From assembly GCF_003606265.1 (NCBI RefSeq), contig NZ_CP023671.1, positions 3,162,001-3,226,000 on the forward strand: a stretch of DNA of 64,000 nucleotides, in the 5' to 3' direction. Of the stretch, positions 27,073-35,716 are shown one piece after another. Positions within the stretch are counted from its first letter, which is position 1. Every line of letters begins with the position of its first letter. The position numbers were made by a program, and so were the translations under genes. The notes beneath the pieces are model-generated. The model was not told the origin of the DNA. It was given only the letters and a program-made list of their open reading frames with translations, and searched no databases. This stretch comes from Clostridium septicum. Lineage in GTDB: Bacteria > Bacillota > Clostridia > Clostridiales > Clostridiaceae.

Positions 27073-28800
27073 ATGTTGTTTAGTGAAAAATACCATCATT
27101 GGTTAAATTCATCAGTAATTGATGAAAATATGAAAAATGAGCTAAGAAATATAAAAGATGAAAAAGAGTTAGAAGATAGATTCTATAAAGATCTTGAGTT
27201 TGGTACTGGAGGATTAAGAGGAATAATAGGAGCAGGTAGCAATAGAATGAATATATACACTGTTTCTAAAGCTACTCAAGGATTTGCTAATTACTTAAAT
27301 AATAGATTTGAAAACCCATCAGTAGCTATAGCATATGATTCAAGAAACATGTCTAAAGAATTTGCAAAGTCAGCAGCATTAACACTTTGCGCAAATAATA
27401 TAAAAGTATATCTTTTTGAAGATTTAAGACCAACCCCAATGCTTTCATTTGCAACCAGATATTTAAGTTGTAAAGGTGGAATAGTAATAACTGCTTCACA
27501 TAATCCTAAAGAATATAATGGATATAAAGTTTATGATGAGTTTGGTGGACAAGTTACAGATGAAAAGGCAAGTATAATAATAAATGAAGTTAATAACATA
27601 AAAGATTTTGATGAAATTAAAAATATTAAAGAAGAAGATGCTTTAAATAAGAATTTATTAGTATATATTGGAGAAGAAGTAGATAAAGCATATATAGATT
27701 CCGTTAAGGGATTAAGTATAAGAACTAACTTAGTTAAAGAAAAAGCAAATGATTTAAAGGTAATATATACACCAATACATGGAAGTGGAAATGTTCCTGT
27801 AAGAAGAGTTTTAAAAGAACTTGGATATACTGGAGTTAAAGTTGTTAAAGAACAAGAAGCTCCAAATGGAAACTTTCCAACAGCATCTTATCCAAATCCA
27901 GAAGAACCAGCAGTATTTAAGTTAGCTTTAGATATGGCTAAAACAGAAAATCCTGATGTTATATTTGCAACAGATCCAGATGCTGATAGAATAGGGGTTG
28001 TTGTTAAGGACAAAACAGGAGAATATAAGGTATTAACAGGTAATCAAACAGGATTATTATTAACACACTATATATTAGATGCATTAAAAGAAGAAAATAA
28101 ATTACCGGAAAATGGAGTGGTGATTAAAACTATAGTTACTACTGAAGGAGCTAGAAAAATAGCTGAAGATTATAACGTTGAAATAATGGATGTATTAACA
28201 GGTTTTAAATATATAGGTGAAAAAATAAGAGAATTTAAAGAATCTAATAATAAAACTTATCTTTTTGGGTTTGAAGAAAGTTATGGATATTTAGCAGGAG
28301 ATTTTGTAAGAGATAAAGATGCTGTTATTGCAGCAATGTTAATAGCGGAAATGACTTTATATTACAAAGAACAAGGTAAAAGCTTATATGATGGTTTAAT
28401 AGAATTATACGAAAAATATGGGTATTTTAAAGAAAGCTTAGTTTCTTTTGGATTAAAAGGAAAAGAAGGTCAAGAAAAAATAGCTAAATGTATAGATTCT
28501 TTAAGAAATACTACATTAAAAGAAGTTAATGGAGTTAATGTAAAAACTAAACTTGATTATAAGTTAAGTGTTGAAGAAGATATGATTACAGGAGAAAAGA
28601 AGGAAATAAATCTTCCTAAATCAAATGTATTAAAGTTTATTTTAGAAAACGGATCTTACTTTGTTGTAAGACCATCAGGTACAGAGCCAAAAATGAAAGC
28701 TTATATTGCTGTTAAAGGAAATAGCTTAAATGGTGCTGAAAAAGATTTAGAAGAATTTAAAGAAAGTGTAGTTTCTTTAATAAATGAAAAATTAGCATAA
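27073..28800 (+). CDS. pgm: Phosphoglucomutase / phosphomannomutase
   Basis: The 575-residue enzyme has all four domains of the alpha-phosphohexomutase family: the phosphoserine loop GIVITASHNPKEYNGYK with S142, the magnesium-binding DPDADR loop, the sugar-binding loop FEESYGYLAGDF and the phosphate-binding end VRPSGTEPKMKAY. The length and sequence fit the PgcA-type enzymes of Firmicutes, which interconvert glucose 1- and 6-phosphate for glycogen, nucleotide-sugar and envelope polymer synthesis. AGGAGG precedes the ATG and a terminator follows, so it is monocistronic. Confidence 0.93.
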   Translation: MLFSEKYHHWLNSSVIDENMKNELRNIKDEKELEDRFYKDLEFGTGGLRGIIGAGSNRMNIYTVSKATQGFANYLNNRFENPSVAIAYDSRNMSKEFAKSAALTLCANNIKVYLFEDLRPTPMLSFATRYLSCKGGIVITASHNPKEYNGYKVYDEFGGQVTDEKASIIINEVNNIKDFDEIKNIKEEDALNKNLLVYIGEEVDKAYIDSVKGLSIRTNLVKEKANDLKVIYTPIHGSGNVPVRRVLKELGYTGVKVVKEQEAPNGNFPTASYPNPEEPAVFKLALDMAKTENPDVIFATDPDADRIGVVVKDKTGEYKVLTGNQTGLLLTHYILDALKEENKLPENGVVIKTIVTTEGARKIAEDYNVEIMDVLTGFKYIGEKIREFKESNNKTYLFGFEESYGYLAGDFVRDKDAVIAAMLIAEMTLYYKEQGKSLYDGLIELYEKYGYFKESLVSFGLKGKEGQEKIAKCIDSLRNTTLKEVNGVNVKTKLDYKLSVEEDMITGEKKEINLPKSNVLKFILENGSYFVVRPSGTEPKMKAYIAVKGNSLNGAEKDLEEFKESVVSLINEKLA

Positions 28801-28806
28801 TATTTT

Positions 28807-28834
28807 AGGAACTCAGTTATACTGGGTTCCTTTT
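28807..28834 (+). terminator. Terminator after pgm
   Basis: A 10-bp stem AGGAACTCAG (28807-28816) with CTGGGTTCCT (28822-28831), one wobble, five-base loop and a T-run. Confidence 0.9.
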
Positions 28835-28905
28835 ATATTTTTTCTTGAAAATTTATACTTATTAATGTACTATGAAAAGATAAGTAAAAACAAGGAGGTT
28901 TTATC

Positions 28906-30000
28906 TTGGATTATAATTCAGTATTTAAAGAAAAGCTTGGAAAGATGTTGTTTTTAGAAATAAATGAAGAGGGATTTAAAAAAAGTATAGGAATGCCTAG
29001 TTATGTTAACTTAAAAAATAGGGAACTATATATACCAGTATCTTCAGAATATATAACAAGTAATGCAAATAATGAAATTAAGATGAAAAATTTACCTATA
29101 TACTATTTTATAGAAGGAATGTTTTTTGCATTAGGTGCAGACAAAAATTTAAGATTTAATGATGATTATGAAACAATCCTTACATATATAAAAGATGCGG
29201 AAATTTGTATAAAAAGCATGATTTCTAAAAATATAAAAGATGATAAATTAGTAGAAGCATATTTATTATTAAAGGGATTATATAGATATAATAAAGATTT
29301 GGATGTTATGAAGAAATTATTATTAGTTGGAGAAACTATAAGAGAGAAAGATAGCGGCTTTAAGGAAATAATACTTTCTGATATAGATTATTGTGAAGAA
29401 AAACTTTTGAAAATACCGGAATCTTATCTATATAAAACTCTTATATTAAAAGATGATGGGGATTTTAAGGCTGCTAGAGTTTCGATTAATGAATATATAA
29501 ATCTTGGAGGAACAGTAACAGAAGATATAAAAATAATAATTAATGATATAAATAATATATCTGATTATGAACAGGCAATAGAATATTTAAAAGATGATCC
29601 TGCTAAATCTATAGAGATTTTATTGGGTTTACTAGAAAAATTCGAAGATAATCCATTAATATATTATTATTTAGGAGTAGCTTATAGAAAGTTAGAAAAC
29701 TATGAAAAAGCTATATATTATTTAACAGAAAGTATATCGAAAGAAAGTGGTATTTTAGAAGTTGTAGTAGAATTAGGTGTAAATTATGCATGTATTAATG
29801 ATTTTGAAGCAGCTATAAAATATTTTAAAAAGGCTTTTGAAGCAACTAAAGAAGTAGAAATATGCACAAATATAGTAATGTGTTATATGAATTTAAATAA
29901 GTTTGAAGAAGCTAAATTACATTTAGATATAGCTGAAAAATTAAATCCAGAAGATGAAATAGTAAAAGAATTAGCAACTATTTTGAAAAAGAAAAGTTAA
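28906..30000 (+). CDS. TPR-repeat protein
   Basis: The 364-residue protein has an N-terminal region without recognised domain (to about 150) and then tetratricopeptide repeats, clearest at LIYYYLGVAYRKLENYEKAI, VVELGVNYACINDFEAAI and CTNIVMCYMNLNKFEEAK in the last 130 residues. These make protein-protein interaction surfaces. No signal peptide or membrane segment is visible, so it is likely cytosolic. The start is TTG after AAGGAGG. The partner is unknown; it stands alone between two terminators. Confidence 0.75.
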   Translation: MDYNSVFKEKLGKMLFLEINEEGFKKSIGMPSYVNLKNRELYIPVSSEYITSNANNEIKMKNLPIYYFIEGMFFALGADKNLRFNDDYETILTYIKDAEICIKSMISKNIKDDKLVEAYLLLKGLYRYNKDLDVMKKLLLVGETIREKDSGFKEIILSDIDYCEEKLLKIPESYLYKTLILKDDGDFKAARVSINEYINLGGTVTEDIKIIINDINNISDYEQAIEYLKDDPAKSIEILLGLLEKFEDNPLIYYYLGVAYRKLENYEKAIYYLTESISKESGILEVVVELGVNYACINDFEAAIKYFKKAFEATKEVEICTNIVMCYMNLNKFEEAKLHLDIAEKLNPEDEIVKELATILKKKS

Positions 30001-30074
30001 ATTATAAGTTAAAGTGGATATTAGATTAATAAATAAGTAGAATAGCTTGTAGTAAAAACATTCTAGTTAATATA

Positions 30075-30106
30075 ATAAAGGAGTTGTCTTAAGACAACTC
30101 CTTTAT
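30075..30106. terminator. Perfect 32-bp palindrome after the TPR gene
   Basis: ATAAAGGAGTTGTCTT at 30075-30090 is followed directly by its exact complement. As RNA it can fold into a strong hairpin, closing with a small loop at the centre; it likely ends the TPR-gene transcript. Confidence 0.75.
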
Positions 30107-30285
30107 GTAGTAATTTTATGGTGATATATAGAATTAAGTTAAAAACAGTAATATATTACAACTAATGATAATAAAAATCAATATATGTATTTATTCGTTT
30201 ATAATTGTTTAAATATTTCAATGGAACATTTGAAATATAGATGAATACTATAAAAATATAGTATATCTAGGAGGAAGATTTTCTA

Positions 30286-30516
30286 ATGAATGGATACGAA
30301 TTAATAATGAGGCTTCAAGAAAAAATGAAGGATCCAAGATTTGCAGAAAAGTTTAACAGGTTACAAGGAGAACTTAATAATATACCTGGTTTACAGCAAG
30401 AAGTAATGAGAATAGCTCAAATGGATAATGAAAGAAGCAGACAAAAGGCTATTGATAGATTACCAGATAAGGCTAAGAAGGTAATGAAAGAAATACTTAA
30501 GATGTTAAATCTTTAG
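30286..30516 (+). CDS. Small conserved-looking protein of unknown function
   Basis: The 76-residue basic protein is predicted to be wholly helical, with heptad-like spacing across YELIMRLQEKMKDPRFAEKF and a lysine-rich end KAKKVMKEILKMLNL. I do not recognise a family. A strong AGGAGG site, its own promoter-like leader with an inverted repeat ATACTATA/TATAGTAT (30245-30264), and its own terminator argue that it is a real gene. A small DNA- or RNA-binding protein is possible from charge alone. Confidence 0.7.
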   Translation: MNGYELIMRLQEKMKDPRFAEKFNRLQGELNNIPGLQQEVMRIAQMDNERSRQKAIDRLPDKAKKVMKEILKMLNL

Positions 30517-30518
30517 AT

Positions 30519-30555
30519 ATAAAAGGAGATATCATTAAATGTTATCTCCTTTTAT
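30519..30555 (+). terminator. Terminator after the 76-residue protein gene
   Basis: A perfect 13-bp stem (30519-30531 with 30543-30555) with an 11-nt loop, starting right after the stop codon. Confidence 0.9.
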
Positions 30556-30596
30556 AAGATTAAAAGAAAAAGTTAGATTTTATATATAATTAACTG

Positions 30597-30625
30597 TTGA
30601 AATATATTTATTCATAGTATATACT
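30597..30625 (+). promoter_or_regulatory. Promoter of the queuine-salvage operon
   Basis: TTGAAA (30597-30602), a 17-bp spacer and TATACT (30620-30625) form a good sigma-A-type promoter, which would start the transcript about 40 bases before the riboswitch aptamer. Confidence 0.75.
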
Positions 30626-30670
30626 AATTATGAAATTAAAAAATAAATATAAATCCAGAAAATAATCTGG

Positions 30671-30706
30671 TAGAGGTTCGTAACCATCCCTCTATAAAAA
30701 ACTAGG
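30671..30706 (+). promoter_or_regulatory. preQ1-I riboswitch aptamer
   Basis: The sequence has the compact preQ1-I layout: stem P1 AGAGG (30672-30676) with CCTCT (30689-30693), loop TTCGTAACCATC, then the A-rich tail ATAAAAAACTAGG. The loop CC at 30684-30685 can pair with the tail GG at 30705-30706 to form the H-type pseudoknot. The tail and P1 closely match known class I members. It senses the queuosine precursor preQ1, and the downstream genes fit queuine salvage. Confidence 0.9.
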
Positions 30707-30763
30707 AATATTTTTATGTTTATTTATTATAATCTTTAATATGCTTAATCTAGTATTTTGTAG

Positions 30764-30796
30764 AAGCCTCTAGGTAAATATTATCCTAGAGGCTTT
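30764..30796 (+). terminator. Hairpin downstream of the preQ1 aptamer
   Basis: A perfect 11-bp stem AAGCCTCTAGG (30764-30774) with CCTAGAGGCTT (30785-30795), with only a short T-run. It may be part of the expression platform or an independent structure. Confidence 0.6.
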
Positions 30797-30847
30797 ATTA
30801 AATATAAATTTTAATAGATTTAAATATTAAATTTTAAAATAAAAGAG

Positions 30848-30870
30848 AGGGTGGTTTTACCATCCTTTTT
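30848..30870 (+). terminator. Probable riboswitch-controlled terminator
   Basis: AGGGTGGT (30848-30855) pairs with ACCATCCT (30859-30866), one wobble, with a TTT loop and a five-T run, 27 bases before the operon's first start codon. Its 5' arm is also complementary to the aptamer segment AACCA-TCCCTCT (30682-30693), so an antiterminator may form when preQ1 is absent. Confidence 0.75.
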
Positions 30871-30896
30871 ATTTTAATAAGAAGTGGAGAGTTATA

Positions 30897-31874
30897 ATGA
30901 AAAGAAAAGTAATAATTGATTGTGATCCTGGAATTGATGATTCATTGGCATTAATATTAGCCTTAACTTCAGAAGAATTAGAGGTTGTAGGTATAACAAT
31001 TGTTTCAGGAAATGTTAATGCTAATAAAGGGGCTAAAAATGCTATGAAGGTTTTAAAACTTATGGGTAGAGAAGATATTAAAGTATTCATAGGAGAAGAA
31101 AAGCCATTAATAAGAGAATTAATTACAGCAGAGGATACTCATGGAAGTGATGGATTAGGAGAAGCTGGTCATCAATATATAGATACAGATGAAAAAATAA
31201 ATTACGGTGCTGTTGATTTTATATTAGAGAAGGCAAAAGAAGGAGATTTAAGCATTATAGCTTTAGGACCATTAACTAATTTAGCTAGAGCAATAGAAAA
31301 GGATAAAGAAGGATTTAATAATATTTTAGAAGTTGTGTCTATGGGAGGAGCCTTCAAATCTCATGGTAATTGTTCGCAAGTAGCAGAATTTAATTATTGG
31401 GTAGATCCTCATGGTGCTAAATATGTGTTTGATAAAATTGAAGTTCCTTTTACAATGGTTGGCTTAGATGTTACAAGGGAAATTATTTTAACTCCTAATT
31501 ACATAGAACTTATAAAACAAATTGGTGGAGAAATAGCAGAATTTATAGTGAATATTACTAAATTTTATGTTGATTTTCATTGGAAGCAAGAAAGAACATT
31601 AGGATGTGTAATAAATGATCCTTTAGCAGTAGCTTATTTTATAGATAGAAAATTAGCTATAGGATTTACTTCATATATAGATGTTGTTACAGAAGGAGCT
31701 GCCATAGGACAAACTTTAGTTGATGTAGGAGAGTTTTATAAGAAGAAACATAATGCCTTAGTTTTGACAGAAGTAGATTCTAAGAAATTTATGAAATTCT
31801 TTTTAGAAAGGATTTTTAAAGAGAATAAAAATGATATAAATTTAATATTAAATAATAATAAATATGGAATATAA
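30897..31874 (+). CDS. queK: Nucleoside hydrolase, probable queuosine nucleosidase QueK
   Basis: The 325-residue protein belongs to the inosine-uridine-preferring nucleoside hydrolases: the calcium-binding DCDPGIDDS motif occupies residues 8-16, and a substrate-side histidine block EFNYWVDPHGAKYVF lies near residue 165. Ordinary family members salvage purine or pyrimidine bases. Here the gene leads an operon under a preQ1-I riboswitch, followed by an ECF transport component and a radical SAM protein, the arrangement described for gut clostridia where QueK releases queuine from queuosine. The specific substrate is therefore inferred from context. Confidence 0.8.
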   Translation: MKRKVIIDCDPGIDDSLALILALTSEELEVVGITIVSGNVNANKGAKNAMKVLKLMGREDIKVFIGEEKPLIRELITAEDTHGSDGLGEAGHQYIDTDEKINYGAVDFILEKAKEGDLSIIALGPLTNLARAIEKDKEGFNNILEVVSMGGAFKSHGNCSQVAEFNYWVDPHGAKYVFDKIEVPFTMVGLDVTREIILTPNYIELIKQIGGEIAEFIVNITKFYVDFHWKQERTLGCVINDPLAVAYFIDRKLAIGFTSYIDVVTEGAAIGQTLVDVGEFYKKKHNALVLTEVDSKKFMKFFLERIFKENKNDINLILNNNKYGI

Positions 31875-31894
31875 AGTTGAAAGTGAGGATTAGC

Positions 31895-32461
31895 ATGAAA
31901 AAAAATAATACATTTAAAATTATAATGATGTCTTTATGTGTAGTATTTAATATATTAGGAAGTTTCTTAGCAGTAGCTTTAAAATTACCAATATATATAG
32001 ATACAATAGGAACCTTTTTATCATCATTTCTATTTGGCCCTATAGGTGGAATGTTAACTGGTGGAGCCACGGCTATAATTGCAGGAATATCATTTGATCC
32101 AATGTCTTTATATTTTATACCAGTACAATTAGTAATTGGTTATTTTGCAGGAGTTTTTTATAAAAAGAATTTATTTGCAGGAAAGTTTATACCTGTTGGA
32201 GTAATATTAGTAACAGTTATTTCATCAATTGTTGCATCAGTAATAGCAGCTTTTGTTTTTGGAGGTATAACTTCATCAGGTAGTTCTATTATAGTTATGT
32301 ATCTAAAAGAAGCTGGAGTTAATTTAGTTACTAGTGTATTTTCTACACAAATATTAACAGATATTTTAGATAAATCAGTTGCTGTAATATTAGTATTAGG
32401 AATTTTAAAAACAATTCCTGTTAGTATAAAAGAAAAATATTCAATATTTAAAATATGCTAG
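31895..32461 (+). CDS. qrtT: ECF transporter S-component, probable queuine/queuosine carrier QrtT
   Basis: The 188-residue protein has five or six hydrophobic helices and the ECF S-component features of a short amino terminus and FLFGPIGGMLTGGATAIIAG in the third segment. S-components bind a micronutrient and dock on a shared energising module (EcfA, EcfA', EcfT), which is not encoded here. Its position between the nucleosidase and the radical SAM gene under preQ1 control points to queuine or queuosine. The ATG at 31895 follows GTGAGG; an in-frame TTG upstream precedes that site and is not used. Spacing to both neighbours is short. Confidence 0.8.
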   Translation: MKKNNTFKIIMMSLCVVFNILGSFLAVALKLPIYIDTIGTFLSSFLFGPIGGMLTGGATAIIAGISFDPMSLYFIPVQLVIGYFAGVFYKKNLFAGKFIPVGVILVTVISSIVASVIAAFVFGGITSSGSSIIVMYLKEAGVNLVTSVFSTQILTDILDKSVAVILVLGILKTIPVSIKEKYSIFKIC

Positions 32462-32470
32462 GTGAAAAAA

Positions 32471-33160
32471 ATGGAGAGATATAATAAAATTAGAGGGAAA
32501 AATCAAAGAGAGATAGTACTTTTAAAGGGTTTTCCATGTGTATGGGGAAAGTGTAAATTTTGCGATTATATACATGATAATGGCATAGATAAAGAAGAAT
32601 CAAATAAAATAAATAAGGAAGTATTAGATAAAATAGATGGTGAATTTGGGGTCTTAGAAGTAATAAACTCAGGAAGTTGCTTTGAATTACCTAAAGAAAC
32701 TTTAAATTATATAAAAAAAATAATAGAAAAAAAGAAAATCAAGAAGCTATTTTTAGAAAGTCATTGGTGTTATAGGAAAAGGTTAGATGAAATGAGAAGT
32801 TTATTTAACATACCTATAATATTCAAAATAGGTGTAGAAACTTTTGATAATGATTTTAGAAATAATGTTCTAAATAAAAATGCAAAGTTTAAAAGTGAAG
32901 ATGAAGTAAAAAAGTATTTTCAATCAGTTTGTATAATGGTTGGAATAAAAGGACAGACTAAAGAAATGATAAAAAGAGATATAGATATAGTGCTTAAGAA
33001 TTTTAATTATGCAACAATAAATGTATTTATAGAAAATTCTACACCTATAAAAAGAGATAATGAATTAATAGAATGGTTTTATAGAGAATATAAGTTCTTG
33101 GAAGATTATAATAATATAGAAGTTCTTTATCATAATACAGATTTTGGCGTTGGAGATTAA
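32471..33160 (+). CDS. queL: Radical SAM enzyme, probable queuine lyase QueL
   Basis: The 229-residue protein has an unusual cluster motif C23-x4-C28-x2-C31 in FPCVWGKCKFCDY, instead of the common Cx3Cx2C, and a partial radical SAM barrel with INSGSCFELP and FKIGVETFDNDFRN. A small radical SAM group with this context was reported to convert queuine to preQ1. That product would be the ligand of the riboswitch ahead of the operon, which closes a feedback loop. The ATG at 32471 follows AGGTG overlapping the previous stop; a GTG at 32462 is an alternative with no site. A strong terminator ends the operon. Confidence 0.8.
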   Translation: MERYNKIRGKNQREIVLLKGFPCVWGKCKFCDYIHDNGIDKEESNKINKEVLDKIDGEFGVLEVINSGSCFELPKETLNYIKKIIEKKKIKKLFLESHWCYRKRLDEMRSLFNIPIIFKIGVETFDNDFRNNVLNKNAKFKSEDEVKKYFQSVCIMVGIKGQTKEMIKRDIDIVLKNFNYATINVFIENSTPIKRDNELIEWFYREYKFLEDYNNIEVLYHNTDFGVGD

Positions 33161-33169
33161 TTTATTTTG

Positions 33170-33205
33170 AAGCCTAAAGATTTACAATTAAATCTTTAGG
33201 CTTTT
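33170..33205 (+). terminator. Terminator after queL
   Basis: A perfect 15-bp stem (33170-33184 with 33189-33203) with a four-base loop and a T-run. Confidence 0.95.
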
Positions 33206-33331
33206 TATATACAAACAATTACATTTATATACAATGTGAAAAAAATAATATTAATAATAATGACTATTCTAAAAAATTTTTAGAAAAATTAGTATTTTAT
33301 ATATAAAAGATATTTATATAACAGTATTTTT

Positions 33332-33362
33332 AGTATATACTGTTATTAATTAAGTATATACT
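33332..33362. promoter_or_regulatory. Two AGTATATACT palindromes ahead of the PRPP synthetase gene
   Basis: The perfect 10-bp palindrome AGTATATACT occurs at 33332-33341 and 33353-33362, exactly 21 bp apart, ending 22 bp before the start codon. Each contains TATACT and could be a -10 element; the two-turn spacing also suits paired repressor sites. Confidence 0.4.
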
Positions 33363-33384
33363 GAAAGTTAAAGGAGAGAAATAA

Positions 33385-34473
33385 ATGAGTGAATTAAATC
33401 ATGAACTGGGGATAATAGCATTAGAAAGTTGTAAAGAATTAGGAAATATGGTAGATGCTTATATTAAGAACAAAAGAAATTGTGAGGATTCCTTTTTAAT
33501 CCCTCTTAATGAAATAAGATTCTCTAATGGTGAAGGAAAAGTTAAAATTTCAGAAACTGTTAGAGGTAAAGATATATACATTCTTTGTGATATTGGAAAT
33601 TATAGTTGTACATATAAAATGTTTGGATTTACAAATCACAAAGGTCCAGATGAACATTTTCAAGACATAAAAAGAACTGTTTCAGCAATTAGAGGTAAGT
33701 CAGCAAGAATAACAGTTATAATGCCGCTTTTATATGAATCAAGACAACATAGACGTAAAGGAAGAGAATCTTTAGATTGTGCATTAGCGCTTCAAGAACT
33801 TGAAAGATTAGGTGTAGATGAAATTATTACATTTGATGTTCATGATCCTAATGTTCAAAATGCTATTCCTTTATTATCATTTGAAAATATATATCCAACT
33901 TATGATATAGTAAAATCACTTATATGTAATGAAGATTCATTAGAATTAAATAAAGAAGAGCTATTGGTAATTAGTCCAGATACAGGAGCTATGGATAGAG
34001 CTATATATTATTCAAGTGTTTTAGGAGTTGATGTAGGATTATTTTATAAAAGAAGAGATCATTCTTTAATTGTAAATGGTAAAAATCCTATAGTTCAACA
34101 TGAATACATGGGAAGAGAAGTAGAAGGAAAAGATGTATTAATAGTAGATGATATGATAGCATCAGGGGAATCAGTTTTAGATATAGCTACAGAGTTAAAA
34201 GCAAGAAAAGCAAGAAATGTTTATATTGCAACAACATTTGCTTTCTTTACAGAAGGATTAGAAAAATTTAATAAATATTATGAAAAAGGAATAATAACAA
34301 AAGTATATTCTACTAATTTAACTTATATACCAGACAACTTAATGGTAGCTGAATGGTTTAAAGCTGTGGATATGTCAGAGTTTTTATCAAGAATAATCAA
34401 TAGATTAAATTATGGTAAATCAATAGCTAAATATATGGATGCTACACAAGTTATACGTAGGTTAATAAAATAA
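33385..34473 (+). CDS. prs: Ribose-phosphate pyrophosphokinase (PRPP synthetase), long form
   Basis: The 362-residue enzyme has the PRPP synthetase features: SRQHRRKGRESLDCALA in the ATP and flexible-loop region near residues 116-132, ITFDVHDPNVQNA, and the PRPP-binding loop VLIVDDMIASGESVLD near residue 252. It makes PRPP from ribose 5-phosphate and ATP for purine, pyrimidine, histidine and NAD synthesis. It is about 45 residues longer than the standard enzyme (about 315) and is probably a clostridial second form, with insertions in the N-terminal third. It follows AAGGAG and is monocistronic. Confidence 0.88.
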   Translation: MSELNHELGIIALESCKELGNMVDAYIKNKRNCEDSFLIPLNEIRFSNGEGKVKISETVRGKDIYILCDIGNYSCTYKMFGFTNHKGPDEHFQDIKRTVSAIRGKSARITVIMPLLYESRQHRRKGRESLDCALALQELERLGVDEIITFDVHDPNVQNAIPLLSFENIYPTYDIVKSLICNEDSLELNKEELLVISPDTGAMDRAIYYSSVLGVDVGLFYKRRDHSLIVNGKNPIVQHEYMGREVEGKDVLIVDDMIASGESVLDIATELKARKARNVYIATTFAFFTEGLEKFNKYYEKGIITKVYSTNLTYIPDNLMVAEWFKAVDMSEFLSRIINRLNYGKSIAKYMDATQVIRRLIK

Positions 34474-34511
34474 TATATAACAAGTTGTTTTAATAATATA
34501 TTTATAAATTT

Positions 34512-34550
34512 AAAATCAGTATTTGATAATTTAATCAAATGCTGATTTTT
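34512..34550 (+). terminator. Terminator after prs
   Basis: A 15-bp stem (34512-34526 with 34535-34549), one wobble, 8-nt loop, ending in a T-run. Confidence 0.9.
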
Positions 34551-34625
34551 ATATATTATTTTTGGATAATTTAATATTTTATAAGTAAAATTAATAATAG
34601 GTTATTTAAAGAAGTATAGGATGTG

Positions 34626-35369
34626 ATGTATATTATGAAAAAAACAATATATGATTATATAGATTCAATAAAAAAATTACCTATAAAAGATAAGTATTTA
34701 AAAGAAGATATTTTAATAGAAGATTTCTTAGTAAATGAATGTGATAATATAAAGGTTTACTATGCTCCTCATAATGAATATATAAACTATAAAGCAAAAA
34801 TATTTATAGTAGGAATTACTCCAGGATTCCAGCAAATGAGTACATCTATAAAAGAAGCTAGAATATTATTAGAAGAAAATGAAAATATAGAGGTAATTCA
34901 ATATAAATGTAAAGTAAAAGGAAGATTCAGTGGAAGTCTTAGAAAAAATATAATAAATATGTTAGATTATATAAAACTTAATCATGCTTTAAATTTAAAA
35001 AGTTGTAGTGAACTTTTTTATGAAAAAGATTACTTATTGCATACTTTTTCGTTAATTCCATACTCTGTTTTTGTAAAAGGTAAAAATTATACAGGACATA
35101 CACCTAAATTAATAAATAATAAGTTTTTAATGTCATATGTATATGAAAACTTTTTGTGTGAATTGAATGAATTAGAAAATGTTATTATAATACCTTTAGG
35201 AAAAGCAGTTGAAGAGGTATTAAACAAATTATCAGAAGAAAACACTATTAATGGAGATAATATACTAAGAGGATTTCCGCATCCATCTGGAGCAAATGTA
35301 AATAGGTTAATACAGCTTGAAGAGAAGAAGGAAAATATGATGAAATTTATAAAAAATAAATTTCAGTAA
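34626..35369 (+). CDS. Uracil-DNA glycosylase-fold protein of unknown activity
   Basis: The roughly 247-residue protein has the UDG-superfamily layout: a GITPGFQQM motif near residue 65 at the position of the water-activating loop, a VIIIPLGKAVEEVL strand, and the C-terminal GFPHPSGANVNR loop like the HPSxxN minor-groove loop. The catalytic Asp or Asn of classical UDGs is not evident in the first motif, so activity on uracil is not assured. Several starts (34623 GTG, 34626 ATG, 34635 ATG) compete; AGGA at 34618-34621 slightly favours 34626. Confidence 0.6.
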   Translation: MYIMKKTIYDYIDSIKKLPIKDKYLKEDILIEDFLVNECDNIKVYYAPHNEYINYKAKIFIVGITPGFQQMSTSIKEARILLEENENIEVIQYKCKVKGRFSGSLRKNIINMLDYIKLNHALNLKSCSELFYEKDYLLHTFSLIPYSVFVKGKNYTGHTPKLINNKFLMSYVYENFLCELNELENVIIIPLGKAVEEVLNKLSEENTINGDNILRGFPHPSGANVNRLIQLEEKKENMMKFIKNKFQ

Positions 35370-35557
35370 AAATATAATATAATTAAATAAAGATAATTAT
35401 ATTATAGAAAATTTATCAGAAGATAAGTGAAACTATATACAATTTAAAAATTATATATTACATAGGAATGTTTTGGAATATTCAGATAAAATGGAATAAT
35501 TAATCATTTTTAATATAAATTATTTTGTTGTATTATATAACTAGGCAATAAATATTA

Positions 35558-35587
35558 AAAGTATAGAATCTGTTAAGTTGATATGAA
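35558..35587. repeat. IS6-like element left end: target duplication and inverted repeat
   Basis: AAAGTATA (35558-35565), then the terminal repeat containing ATCTGTTAAGTTGATATGAA (35568-35587). Confidence 0.85.
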
Positions 35588-35716
35588 AAAATAGCTTGAT
35601 TTTTCATAGAATTTCTCGCTCTTTGAAAATTATATAAGTTTGAATATTTTATTGTATGGAAAATAAACCAGCAATAAAATTGATTTTTGCAGGTTAAATA
35701 AAGGTATTAAATTTAA

